Of a stretch of 57,620 bases of DNA, positions 16,401 through 22,913 are shown piece by piece. A program made the position numbers and the translations under genes. Every line of letters starts with the position of its first letter. Position 1 is the stretch's first letter. The DNA is from a virus. Under the pieces are notes generated by a model, which was given only the letters and a program-made list of their open reading frames with translations, was not told where the DNA came from and searched no databases. The stretch spans positions 1 through 57,620 of IMG/VR virus record IMGVR_UViG_3300028024_000011; one strand, 5' to 3'.

Positions 16401-17226
16401 CGAAGAATCGATTACTACCGTCAGCGGTGATGATGCCGAGCGCCATCATTTCTTCTTTAGCTTGCTTCGTGGCCGGGCTCAGGTTGAGCAGCATAGTTTT
16501 CAGCGAGGTACCGGCGTCGCTACCCTTCAGACCGTTCTGCCCGAGCACGGCAATAGCTGTGGCGGTGTCCTCGAAACTGATGCCGACTGTCTGTGCAACG
16601 GCGCCCACAGCGGACAAGCTCAGTCCGAACTGATGAACATCGATCGCGGACGCGTTGGCCGCGCCGCTGATCGTGTCAGCTATGCCGGCCATTTCCGAGC
16701 CGGACTTATTGAACGTGGCCATAGCATTCGACGCGATGCCGGCCGCGTCGGCTACGCTGATACCGCCGGCTGCCGCGAGATCGAGCGCGGCTTTAGCGCC
16801 TCCGGACATGATGTCCTGGACGGACACGCCGGCCTTTGCTAGTTCTTCGAGTCCTTGCGCTGCCTCCTGAGCACTGAAACTCGTGTCCTTGCCGAGTTGT
16901 AGCGCCAGATCGGCCAACGCCTTACCGCCACCGGCTGCCGCTAGTTGCGCCTGATCCATGACAGCGGTAACCGCTGACATTTGTTTCTCGAAGCCCGCGG
17001 CAGCCGTGACGCTCGTGGTGATGCCGGCGGCCACAGCCGTGAACGAGATGGCGCCAACGGCAACGGCAAGTTTAGCGGCGCCGGCGGCCATTGACACGAG
17101 CGCGCCACCGGCGCGAGTAGCGGCACCCTCAACGCTCGTGATCGCGTTGGACACGCCAGTAGCGACGCCGGACGTAGCGTCAACGCCCTGAAACGTGATT
17201 GTGGCGATACTCGCCATGTCTGCCAT
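10402..17226 (-). CDS. Tape measure protein with lytic transglycosylase and C39-like peptidase domains, 2274 aa
   Basis: The N-terminal half is a typical phage tape measure (TP901-type: ALADLALQLGKDTSFSAQEA, ALQTIFGTDAIRAAAIM). Residues about 560-730 hold 45-residue helical repeats (QWLATTGFPALLSAAT) and 755-915 four to five 38-residue repeats (DWAGVWTKTVTVATALGTYL). About 1115-1225 is an SLT transglycosylase (QIREESSGNPNAYN, SGATGIAQLIP, ALASYNAGPGNV); about 1270-1435 a C39-like papain-fold domain (ACGPAALALFYEATG, SGHYFVAQGF). Beyond are Thr/Asp beta repeats and a long Met/Ala/Asp helical zone. It sets tail length (about 340 nm upper estimate from 0.15 nm per residue; less if the enzymatic parts do not span). 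ATG 17226 follows GAGGGTGGCCCA. Confidence 0.95.
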   Translation of the reverse strand: MADMASIATITFQGVDATSGVATGVSNAITSVEGAATRAGGALVSMAAGAAKLAVAVGAISFTAVAAGITTSVTAAAGFEKQMSAVTAVMDQAQLAAAGGGKALADLALQLGKDTSFSAQEAAQGLEELAKAGVSVQDIMSGGAKAALDLAAAGGISVADAAGIASNAMATFNKSGSEMAGIADTISGAANASAIDVHQFGLSLSAVGAVAQTVGISFEDTATAIAVLGQNGLKGSDAGTSLKTMLLNLSPATKQAKEEMMALGIITADGSNRFFDAQGKAKGLADISQILQEATANLTQEQKLNALQTIFGTDAIRAAAIMSNNGATGFNNMADAMKASGGASAVADARLNNLAGSMEKLKGSIETASITFGQHLLPSLKKVADAATDMVNRAIPGLDKLGESAAGMLDRFIDKAAAAIPAIMTVGSSILSVAQKALPVFVTAAGRAAVAGEQMVAKLLGLSIADYANEWDLLGGIITRSGELIITGVQGIVSAVQTGWPVLVSAFETVEPIAVRIGKAFIDNIATQITFITSSVIPPLVSIVQQTASVFESTLLPAAQKTGEVFRGVLGDSLAWLAATAWPPLMAIVQQAAAFWTGTLLPAIPPLAAALRTALGESLQWLATTGFPALLSAATVAVNFLSSTVVPAIVPVAAAIRTGLGVAIQWVAQTGWPMFLTAATAVSSFITGTVIPAVQTLATWLQTNLPPAINSILTVWQTVQGKLAPIVQALFSGDIKTAISGLGTAFSEFATLAIGWLGEQVAAIDWASVWQQAVDVAVALGTYVAGLTVDFVTWLGAQVAAIDWAGVWTKTVTVATALGTYLAGLAVDFATWLGTQIAAIDWAALWAKTVTVATALGTYVAGLTVDFATWLGAQIALVDWAALWQQTVTVASALGSYLLTLAVDFATWLGAEVAKIPWPDVWAKVVGLTEAAATAIGVQLAAIDWAGVFEAILDFDTKFYTWITEQIKAVDWAGLGTTTGDMFGNMLTGAGNGAAGVDWAKIGADTAKALGAALGAAVTAKEAWDAFAKGMQDGFTKSITGITVTDAQSALGNKLLDMLKGAWDDATGGWHPTLPNIFGGGTSSAPAGATQMSNRTGAPSAATGQKPGPSATPASYTADWEKEAYQAAVKAGIDPVRFVEQIREESSGNPNAYNAKSGATGIAQLIPKYHPNVDPTDPHASLTYAANLQAQAMQQYGDPSVALASYNAGPGNVAKYGGVPPFEETQRYVTEIEQRRQAVLAQQQQQAAQAVQTAGGVQGPPAAGGFQGQLQKIGNQFELGLPWEAALAACGPAALALFYEATGRTPNESEVVRIAAQNGWTPGGGMTTGPAGFMKSLGELGIQYANLPATAQSAQQSVQGGNLTAISTGGGNVPLSSGHYFVAQGFNPATGQFDLGETGGPDPNNPSAGHALKGGSRFMTAEEITALAGPINGVIQLVNQLPPAADAAGVAFDGTTASLKQFGDTSTTAAPQFAGMTQDVITSVDAAGSRITTFSTDTLGSFITTTTDTTGQVIGLWGELSNGVQLNMADTAAGVTTTSQTMNGQLITTTQDTAGNMITTVTDANGQIVAQWSALAGQVTTTNATMGNQLILDSAAAATGRNLIIATAAQTEVTTAQTTATEVVQANTDMNTQSVGQVQGMSGAILQSVTDMGNGVTMTVTTTANGTVTTLQDWSGKVIGVYTETESQTSTSVDTMATNTEDAAGRVIDVSGTVGSALGDMGQAFKDTGAAAKDAAPPVKDYGTAAASVKPINMGDSVKNLQAVSKAAQEAKKSLDELQKTNTGGGKQIKNIAGNQSGSDIAGTTGMASAQDAVAGVMSTIADLVTEVIGGSTSFLEQPTASNQHPPQGVTGGGQVHAIEPAPPATAPTTTPISHGPAEPLPGQTPNIAPSPARPVLYAPTLPDISEFDKQLAALGDGADTETQRMSIQLQKNFAVMVKNMTAQGILVDRNVTNSTEDMSGDVISSGRDMQTHTVDAATDMQTGVSRAAAGMQTAAVDSSVTMAGTIVDRVARMADGTIAAAGTMRDQVSTHADGMRGSVVFAADQMRGSAIFQTQQMRDGMAVAAGEARDSAVLAVQAIQTLVPAAVAAAIAPTNAQADALKRDFVQRFIDSRDGANTAIGQLRDPSTGLPKTLSDVSGTVNGSNGPAEKLGNETVAAIVKGIHEDSGKIGTEINAAIKNALQNATVPRTAGVASAPFVGDPTSAIDLAMPTMIGTAQLGNVDRVIADFDYDRLAKAINTGQRDVFSYTVYSQATTSTAVQDVETLRTLAQTR
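14480..14960 (-). repeat. 114-bp tandem coding repeats in the tape-measure gene
   Basis: Four to five units encode the 38-residue repeat DWAxxWxxTVTVATALGTY...AVDFATWLGxQIAAI. Units differ at many third positions, so the repeat is old and held at protein level. The period would set tail length in fixed steps if copy number changes. Confidence 0.8.
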
Positions 17227-17288
17227 TGGGCCACCCTCGCGCCAGATGCCCCCGGTTGCCCCGTAGCGGGCCGTGGGGCCGTTGTAGT

Positions 17289-17309
17289 GGCTCAGTCGCC
17301 TACTGAGCC
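17289..17309 (-). terminator. Small hairpin between tail chaperones and tape measure
   Basis: GGCTCAGT (17289-17296) pairs with ACTGAGCC (17302-17309). It is one of three stacked hairpins in the 154-base gap 17227-17380, which may lower tape-measure transcription or make a processing site. Confidence 0.45.
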
Positions 17310-17337
17310 GTCTAGCTCGCTGTTGCCCCCGTAGCGC

Positions 17338-17381
17338 GCCCGTGGGGAAATGTCATCTCAGGATGACATTTCCCCACGGGC
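17338..17381. repeat. Junction palindrome, copy 4, with a 20-bp perfect stem
   Basis: The shared core is extended by complementary flanks (GCCCGTGGGGA on one side, TCCCCACGGGC on the other), giving 20 paired bases around loop TCAG (17358-17361). It is the longest stem of the family and overlaps the stop of the chaperone gene. Confidence 0.95.
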
Positions 17382-17587
17382 TACCTTCGTTGCGCCGATT
17401 GGCGACGTCTCGCCCAGAACGCTTGTGCTTCGGACTCAATCCCCATCATGACCATTTCGTCGTAGACCTCGAACCACGGTGCTAGGTCTACCTCTTCGGG
17501 CTTGCAGTTCCAATTCCGAGCGATCTGGCGTCGTGTCCACAGCCACGGAACAGACCGGCCGCGCGGGCTGGTCTGTTTGAGCATCAC
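17381..17587 (-). CDS. Tail assembly chaperone, frameshift-extension domain (T of G/GT)
   Basis: The 68 residues from the local start (MMLKQTSPRGRSVPWLW..., then WNCKPEEVDLAPWFEVYDEM) match the second chaperone frame of siphoviruses. The open frame continues upstream to a slippery heptamer at 17641-17635, so the main product is probably the C-terminal 84 residues of a 292-residue fusion starting at 18258. An independent start (GTG/ATG after GAGA) is weak, which supports frameshifting. Confidence 0.8.
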   Translation of the reverse strand: MMLKQTSPRGRSVPWLWTRRQIARNWNCKPEEVDLAPWFEVYDEMVMMGIESEAQAFWARRRQSAQRR

Positions 17588-17589
17588 TC

Positions 17590-18258
17590 TCAGCGACGCT
17601 GATTCCGCCGCCGTGATGAGGCGCCGCCTGACGTAGGGTTTGCTGCCATCTCCGTAAAGAACCGCTGAACGATCGCGCCGCCGAGTGGCGTGCTGATCTC
17701 ACTCCAGAATTCCTCTGACGAGATCGGCTTGTGCGGCTCGCCGGTGGCCGGGTTCAGCCACGGGACCGGGTTGCCGTCAGCGTCCAGCAATGGCTCCGGC
17801 GTGTCCTTTGCTTTCTGGCCCGGCTTGCGAATCGCGTGAGCAAGGAACGTGGCCCGGCACGCTTCTAGCATCCGCTCGGCCGCTTCATCCGGCGTCTCCT
17901 TGCCGTCCTCGCCACTGCCCTCCTGTGGCGTCCACAGATCGGCAATCGCCTTCGGGTAGTCGAGCCAGACCTGTACCAACAGGTTGGACCACTGCCCGGC
18001 CGGCCGGCCGTTCGGCAGCAAGTCGTGGATGGCCAGCCACGGCGTACGATCTGCCACGAACAGGTCGCGCGGGTTGATCCCGGCGGCCACCAGGGTTTTG
18101 TAGTAGTCGCCGCTCGCACCGTCCCCAGCCGGACGCGGCATCTCGATCACGTCGTCCACGGGACCGTTGACGGGCTTCGATGCCGCCATGCTGGACGGGC
18201 GCGGTAGGTTGTCGAGCCGCAATCGTGGAATCTGTCGCTGTGTGATCTCGTCTGGCAT
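17590..18258 (-). CDS. Tail assembly chaperone, short form (G), 222 aa
   Basis: It occupies the slot between the tail-tube protein and the tape measure. Acidic/helical with an Arg-rich end. Near its C-terminus (MAANPTSGG...) the codons GCA AAC CCT contain the X XXY YYZ heptamer A AAC CCT, and the -1 frame after it stays open into the downstream chaperone domain. These proteins bind the tape measure and recruit tube subunits. A hairpin precedes it. Confidence 0.85.
   Translation of the reverse strand: MPDEITQRQIPRLRLDNLPRPSSMAASKPVNGPVDDVIEMPRPAGDGASGDYYKTLVAAGINPRDLFVADRTPWLAIHDLLPNGRPAGQWSNLLVQVWLDYPKAIADLWTPQEGSGEDGKETPDEAAERMLEACRATFLAHAIRKPGQKAKDTPEPLLDADGNPVPWLNPATGEPHKPISSEEFWSEISTPLGGAIVQRFFTEMAANPTSGGASSRRRNQRR
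17635..17641 (-). promoter_or_regulatory. Programmed -1 ribosomal frameshift site, AAACCCT
   Basis: In the zero frame the site reads GCA AAC CCT, the canonical A_AAC_CCU. After slipping, translation reads YVRRRLITAAESASLRVMLK... with no stop until 17381. GC-rich sequence follows that could hold a stimulatory structure. Confidence 0.8.
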
Positions 18259-18284
18259 ATCTGCCCCCTGCTAGAGTGCTGACA

Positions 18285-18315
18285 GCCCGGGTGAGCCGTT
18301 GTAGCTCACCCGGGC
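18285..18315 (-). terminator. Strong hairpin after the tail-tube gene
   Basis: GCCCGGGTGAGC (18285-18296) pairs with GCTCACCCGGGC (18304-18315). It probably attenuates transcription or protects the 3' end of the highly expressed tail-tube message. Confidence 0.7.
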
Positions 18316-18340
18316 ATGTTGCCGATGTGTAGGGCCGCGC

Positions 18341-19678
18341 CTAGAACGCGGTAGTACGGTTTGACTGACACTCCATCGCGAACATCGCCGCGAGCGTCGG
18401 GTCATACACGGCCTGATGCGTGAATTCGTACGAACGGACGACGCCATCCGTGCCGCCCAGGTTTACGGCCGTCCACGCACCCGGGATGTAGCACCGGACT
18501 TGCTTGCGCCCCGAGCGGCCCGGCGTTGTCGTGGCGTAGCCGACTGTCGCGCCGCCGTCGAGCGTGCTTGACACAGCCGTCGTGAGCGGAATGTCTCGCG
18601 CGCTGACCTGTGCGCCCGTGAATGTCACCACGAGCGGCGTAGCGGGCCACGGACCACCGCTGACCGTGACGGTATTGCCGGCGCCGTGCGCGGCCACGAG
18701 CGCGAGATTGATGGCGCTTTGCGCAGCACCGGACGTCGAGTTGTAGGTAAGCGCGACGTTGATTCCCAGAATCTTCGCCACGACGCCGCCAGTCGTCGGC
18801 GTACCCGTAATCGTGAACGTCTGTGCTTCGTTAGCGCCGGCCTCGATCCCATCGGCCGGGCCCAGGAATTCCAGCGTCAGACCGCGCTTTGTACCGGCCT
18901 TCCACCGGTCGAATTCCTCGATACCGAACGGGCTTGACGTGTTCGGGTTGACCATCGCCGCGTCAAACACGATGGTCGACTGCACGTCAAGCTCACCCAC
19001 GGCCACGCGCCGAGCCGCGAGCGTGTTGTCGCCGCGGTACTTGCGTTCGTCGTTGTTGGAAACCTGAACGTTCCAGTTGATCAGCGTGCCCGGGATCGGG
19101 GTTTGGGCGAACGCCGAGCCGAACGTGTCGACGTAGAATCGAGTCTGCCAACCTTCCATGAAACTCGGCACGCGATCGGACAGCGCGCCCGTCAGCGAGC
19201 CGTGCGCGGTCGACGTGCCGAACAGATCCACGCTGATCATGTTCGTATCGGCTACGGCGCCGGTCAGCGTGAACTGATTGCCCTTGACGCCGGACTCAAT
19301 CCACACGTTGGCGCCGTCGTGCCACTCGATCGTGGCCGAATCGACGGCTGCTGACGCTTTGTACGTCCACAGCCGCGCCAGCGTCGCACCGGACGGTGTT
19401 GTGGGCGACACGCCGCCTTGTAGCGTGATCGCCAACATTTCCAGCATCTCGTCAGCGCTGACCGGCATGCCAACCGAGCCGCCGGCCTGCTCGGGACCGT
19501 TCGTGTAGTCAAGCACGTTGTCGCGGCGCCCGACCAGGAACCGGTGTGGTCGTGGATCTTGCGCACTGCTGAGCGCGCCATCCGGATTGAAATAAATCTT
19601 CCGGGTGGCCGCCACCGCTAGCGCTTCCGTGACCTCCTTGCCGATCTGGAAACTACCGGCCCACGTCTCGCCGCTCAT
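18341..19678 (-). CDS. Major tail tube protein with an inserted beta domain, 445 aa
   Basis: The position (after the terminator protein, before chaperones), size and beta-rich content are those of a siphovirus tail tube subunit. Residues about 295-395 (QTFTITGTPTTGGVVAKI, INLALVAAHGAGNTVTVSGG, PLVVTFTGAQVSARDIPL) form an add-on domain of a type seen on phage surface proteins. TAATG links it to the previous gene, and a hairpin follows. Confidence 0.85.
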   Translation of the reverse strand: MSGETWAGSFQIGKEVTEALAVAATRKIYFNPDGALSSAQDPRPHRFLVGRRDNVLDYTNGPEQAGGSVGMPVSADEMLEMLAITLQGGVSPTTPSGATLARLWTYKASAAVDSATIEWHDGANVWIESGVKGNQFTLTGAVADTNMISVDLFGTSTAHGSLTGALSDRVPSFMEGWQTRFYVDTFGSAFAQTPIPGTLINWNVQVSNNDERKYRGDNTLAARRVAVGELDVQSTIVFDAAMVNPNTSSPFGIEEFDRWKAGTKRGLTLEFLGPADGIEAGANEAQTFTITGTPTTGGVVAKILGINVALTYNSTSGAAQSAINLALVAAHGAGNTVTVSGGPWPATPLVVTFTGAQVSARDIPLTTAVSSTLDGGATVGYATTTPGRSGRKQVRCYIPGAWTAVNLGGTDGVVRSYEFTHQAVYDPTLAAMFAMECQSNRTTAF

Positions 19679-20025
19679 TAGCTATCACCGTCCTTGCTGC
19701 TCGTGGCAGCCCGAGCCGGCCGCGCCGAGCTTGCTGCCGGTGCTGCCATCGGTTTGTCATCCTCCGGCAAGACGTCGGCCGTCTTGCTCGGCGCTTCGGC
19801 CTTTGCTTCGGCCTTTGCTCGCGGCGTGAGACGGTACAGGTTGCCGGACTCGACAGCCGCGATAAGCGCGGTCTCGCCGGCGTCTTCCAACGCCTTGCGG
19901 TCTGCCTCGTCAAGATCGCGCATCGGTACCCCGTGGTACCGCTCGCTGCCGTCTCCGATGTAGGTTGCCCACTTCAGCGGCTCACCGGTCCGCTGATTCG
20001 TGGGAATGGCATCACTGTCAGACAC
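19678..20025 (-). CDS. Hypothetical protein between tail terminator and tail tube, 115 aa
   Basis: GTG start at 20025. The N-terminal half looks folded (YIGDGSERYHGVPMRDLDEAD), the C-terminal half is low-complexity Ala/Lys/Glu/Pro (RAKAEAKAEAPSKTADV). Its location implies a role in tail joining, but I recognise no family. Confidence 0.75.
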   Translation of the reverse strand: MSDSDAIPTNQRTGEPLKWATYIGDGSERYHGVPMRDLDEADRKALEDAGETALIAAVESGNLYRLTPRAKAEAKAEAPSKTADVLPEDDKPMAAPAASSARPARAATSSKDGDS

Positions 20026-20028
20026 CGG

Positions 20029-20499
20029 TTAGCCTCCGAAGTTTTCTCGCTGATACACCGGCACTGCGATAGGAAACAGGCGTGTCGTCTGTCCACTCAT
20101 GATCGCGTAATCGGCCGGGCTCGTAGCCGAGTGCGGCAGATCCATCCGTGTAACCGATCCGTTCAGGTTCGGCGTGACACCGTCAACGGTCTGCGATCGG
20201 TTGCGAGCTACGCGGCGGATCAGTTCGGCAACGTTCTGCATCGTGACCCGCTCGGCGTTTTCTGCGTCGGCATCGTCCAGCGCGTAGCCTAGCCAGACGA
20301 TCAGATTCGCGGATGACTCGTATATACCTCCCGCAAGCACCATATTTGTCACACCGGGATCGCCTAGCGTGATCCAAGCCGCCGAGCTTGAGTACATGCC
20401 GGCCGGCGATCCGATGATCACCTGTTGAATGGACGGAATGGTCATGAGCAGATCCGCCAGACCATCCGCCGCGGCCTCGAAGTCGATTTGATCGGCCAT
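20029..20499 (-). CDS. Tail terminator protein, 156 aa
   Basis: TGATG overlap with the preceding tail-completion gene. An N-terminal helix (AADGLADLLMTIPSIQQV) and beta strands ending YQRENFGG agree with the gpU-like tail terminator fold, which caps the tube and joins it to the head. Assigned mainly on gene order (connector, stopper, gp10-like, terminator, tube). Confidence 0.7.
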   Translation of the reverse strand: MADQIDFEAAADGLADLLMTIPSIQQVIIGSPAGMYSSSAAWITLGDPGVTNMVLAGGIYESSANLIVWLGYALDDADAENAERVTMQNVAELIRRVARNRSQTVDGVTPNLNGSVTRMDLPHSATSPADYAIMSGQTTRLFPIAVPVYQRENFGG

Positions 20500-20900
20500 C
20501 AGTACGTCCCCGGCCGTGTGATCACGCCGACAGACTCGCGCAGATTGCCCGATTCGACCGGTGTCCGTTCGCGGATGTAACGGACGCCGTTGTCTCTGAC
20601 CTTGCGCTTTGCCTGACCGACTGATGCCGCGCCCTTCGGGATGGCCGCGAACAGGATGGCCGGCGCTTCGGCTATCGCTTGTGCCGAGCCTAGCTCAAAC
20701 ATCCGCGCCGGCCCGGCTCGACGCGCGATCTGGCCACGTCGCGGCCCGGTGAGGAATTCGTTTTTCTCGATCGGTCGCGAATACGGCAGTCCGCTCCCCC
20801 AGACCGCGATGTCTCCCCCGAGCGCGGCGCCGGCCTCGCCAATCGCCTTGACCATCGATACCGCCTGAATGAATCCAGACGGCTTGATTAGCACTTGCAT
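20499..20900 (-). CDS. Tail completion / HK97 gp10-like protein, 133 aa
   Basis: The C-terminal motif RERTPVESGNLRESVGV is characteristic of the gp10-like minor tail/neck family. ATG 20900 overlaps the previous stop (TGATG) and is chosen over a longer reading that would cover the small membrane gene. Confidence 0.8.
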   Translation of the reverse strand: MQVLIKPSGFIQAVSMVKAIGEAGAALGGDIAVWGSGLPYSRPIEKNEFLTGPRRGQIARRAGPARMFELGSAQAIAEAPAILFAAIPKGAASVGQAKRKVRDNGVRYIRERTPVESGNLRESVGVITRPGTY

Positions 20901-21115
20901 CAGAAGATGCCCCCGAGCGTCGGTACAAAGATCCTGAGCACGGCAATACAACAAATGATGATCGCGGCGAGCCACACGAGACGCGGCAGCAACACCGTCA
21001 CGCCCCACGGTGCGCCACCCTTCGATCCGGCATCCCGGATCGTCGCGGCAGCAAACCACGCCAGCGCAATCACGATGCAACAAATAATGACGACGGTCAC
21101 GAACGGGACCAACAT
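20900..21115 (-). CDS. Small membrane protein with two transmembrane segments, 71 aa
   Basis: Two hydrophobic helices (VPFVTVVIICCIVIALAWF and VWLAAIIICCIAVLRIFV) are joined by a short polar turn (RDAGSKGGAPWG). GGGGGTGCGCG precedes ATG 21115. This size and topology suit a class II holin, and it belongs to a run of four membrane genes within the head-tail connector region. No holin family signature was recognised. Confidence 0.75.
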   Translation of the reverse strand: MLVPFVTVVIICCIVIALAWFAAATIRDAGSKGGAPWGVTVLLPRLVWLAAIIICCIAVLRIFVPTLGGIF

Positions 21116-21125
21116 CGCGCACCCC

Positions 21126-21554
21126 CTACGCCATCAGGCTCGGGCTTGACTCGTCAAGCCGAGTGAATAGGATCGTCAGATTCGTTAGCGCCGACATGAT
21201 CGCCGGTACCAACGCGGCCACAGCCGCCGATGTCAGTACGTCCGTGAACGTCTGGAATGGCAACGGAACCGAGCCCGGCGCAACCGCCCCGGTGAACCCG
21301 GCCGCGATCAGGAAACCCACGAGTGACTGTAGGTACGTCTTGACCGCGCGAATCACAACACGCGACATGATCGTGACCGCAACGACGCGCACATTCGGAT
21401 TGTCGCCCGGCGTGTGAAACGTGATGGACTCCCCAACCGCCACGATGCCGTCCGTGTGAGCTGTCGCGATGATCGTCTGCGTTGGACCGGATGGTCCGTT
21501 CGGGAACCGCTCGCGTAGCTCTTGCTCGATCTCAGCGGCCGTCTGTTTTGTCAT
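21126..21554 (-). CDS. Membrane protein, possible holin, 142 aa
   Basis: A polar N-terminal half (ELRERFPNGPSGP...) is followed by two or three hydrophobic segments (SLVGFLIAAGFTGAVAP; VLTSAAVAALVPAIMSALTN). The C-terminal part resembles short holins by composition. ATGA overlap with the preceding gene. Role is inferred from topology only. Confidence 0.7.
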   Translation of the reverse strand: MTKQTAAEIEQELRERFPNGPSGPTQTIIATAHTDGIVAVGESITFHTPGDNPNVRVVAVTIMSRVVIRAVKTYLQSLVGFLIAAGFTGAVAPGSVPLPFQTFTDVLTSAAVAALVPAIMSALTNLTILFTRLDESSPSLMA

Positions 21555-22078
21555 GGCGTCTCACCCGGTGCTGGTAACTCGCGCCGGCGTCGCGCTTCGT
21601 CTCGCGTCGGCCCTTCCACGTCCTGTGTGATCCATTCTGGCCACCGGAAGTCGTCAGGACTCAGACCGGCTGCCGCGCGTAGATGTTCGAATTGAATCTG
21701 TACCGCGGTAGCGAATCGGTGGTGACGATTGCGCAGATTGATATTCTCTTCTGTTAGACGATCGATCATGCCGCGCTGTTCAGCGTTCAGGACCATAAGC
21801 GTATTTATCTGCGCGTCTTTCTCAGCAAGTCGTCTCGTCTGGATTTCGTCGCGTTCCTCGAATCGCTTCGTCTTCGCTTCGTCGGCTTTCTCTAGTGCCT
21901 CGATCCGTTCGAGTAGCGACTTACGGAGCCCGGTCTGCAAGTCAGCGGTAAATGTGTCCTTCCGCGCGTTGTTTTTGAACACGAGATCAACGAGTTTGAT
22001 GACGGTAACACCGCCACCGAACCATCCGATTACAGCGCCGATCTGTCCCCACGATGGCATATCGAACTGCCATGCCAT
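21551..22078 (-). CDS. Single-pass membrane protein with a long coiled coil, 175 aa
   Basis: Residues about 9-32 form one membrane span (GQIGAVIGWFGGGVTVIKL); residues about 45-110 are a strong coiled coil (SLLERIEALEKADEAKTKRF, QINTLMVLNAEQRGMIDRL). TAATG joins it to the 4-TM gene. Spanin-like or XhlA-like architecture, but without a lipobox or family match. Confidence 0.75.
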   Translation of the reverse strand: MAWQFDMPSWGQIGAVIGWFGGGVTVIKLVDLVFKNNARKDTFTADLQTGLRKSLLERIEALEKADEAKTKRFEERDEIQTRRLAEKDAQINTLMVLNAEQRGMIDRLTEENINLRNRHHRFATAVQIQFEHLRAAAGLSPDDFRWPEWITQDVEGPTRDEARRRRELPAPGETP

Positions 22079-22506
22079 TACCGAGCCGCCGAACGCACCG
22101 GCCCCCGTAAGCGAACGTAGCACCAGCACTGCCACACTCCCGCTAACAGAAATACCCACGCCGCCCAGGATGATGGTACCGCGTGTAGAAAGATGCCGGA
22201 CAGCGCCAACCATACCCCGGCCCCGATGCCGGCGAATTGTCGGCGCCAATATTCCGAGCCATTCCTGAGCACGGCAAGATGCCCAATGCCGATACAGATA
22301 AACAGCATCCCGAATAGCCACTCTGGTAGCAAACTGAGATCCCGGAAAGCTACCGAGTTGCCAAACGTATCGAATGGCGCGACCAACACCACGCCGAGCA
22401 CAAGTTTCAGCAAGCCGCCTGATAGCTCGGTTGGCTCGGTGTCGTGTTCGGATAGAATCCGCCCCCACCACGTTTGCGCTAGGTAGGCGATCACTCTGGC
22501 AGACAT
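22078..22506 (-). CDS. Polytopic membrane protein, about four transmembrane segments, 142 aa
   Basis: Hydrophobic stretches GGLLKLVLGVVLVAP, WLFGMLFICIGIGHLAVL, GIGAGVWLALSGIFLHAV and WAAWVFLLAGVWQCWCYV give about four spans. ATG 22506 (SD GGTGGGGCGA) is preferred to the GTG at 22515. First of four consecutive membrane genes. Confidence 0.75.
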   Translation of the reverse strand: MSARVIAYLAQTWWGRILSEHDTEPTELSGGLLKLVLGVVLVAPFDTFGNSVAFRDLSLLPEWLFGMLFICIGIGHLAVLRNGSEYWRRQFAGIGAGVWLALSGIFLHAVPSSWAAWVFLLAGVWQCWCYVRLRGPVRSAAR

Positions 22507-22553
22507 TCGCCCCACCGCCCCAATCCCGAATCATCGGACGACGTACCGCGTGA

Positions 22554-22913
22554 TCATGCGCGGACAACCTCAGCGCGCCTATGTGACGGGCTTCCGTTCG
22601 GTCCCTGAGCTATCGCCAGTGTGCCGCGCTGAACGTTCCAGCGCGCCGGCCCGGTGCCGTCTCGGTTCTCTTCCACGCGCGGCCCGGTAACCTCGATCTG
22701 GCTATCCTCGGGCAGAATGTAGGACTGATCGAACATGATCGAGCGGTTCGCCGCTAGGTCGCGCCGATCCGCCGATGTGGCCGCCGGCTGTCTCATGACA
22801 TGCTGTAGCCGACACGGGATACCCGTAGCGGCCAGTGTCGTGTACTGGCCGCGATCAGCCGCGTTGCGCGTGTAGACGGCCATTGTCTGGTCGAACAGTG
22901 CGCGCGGTGGCAT
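22554..22913 (-). CDS. Head closure (stopper) protein, 119 aa
   Basis: Position after the connector and a beta-rich content with SYILPEDSQIEVTGPRV and GPARWNVQRGT are typical of phage head-tail stoppers. TAATG overlap with the connector gene. Assigned on order and overall pattern. Confidence 0.75.
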   Translation of the reverse strand: MPPRALFDQTMAVYTRNAADRGQYTTLAATGIPCRLQHVMRQPAATSADRRDLAANRSIMFDQSYILPEDSQIEVTGPRVEENRDGTGPARWNVQRGTLAIAQGPNGSPSHRRAEVVRA

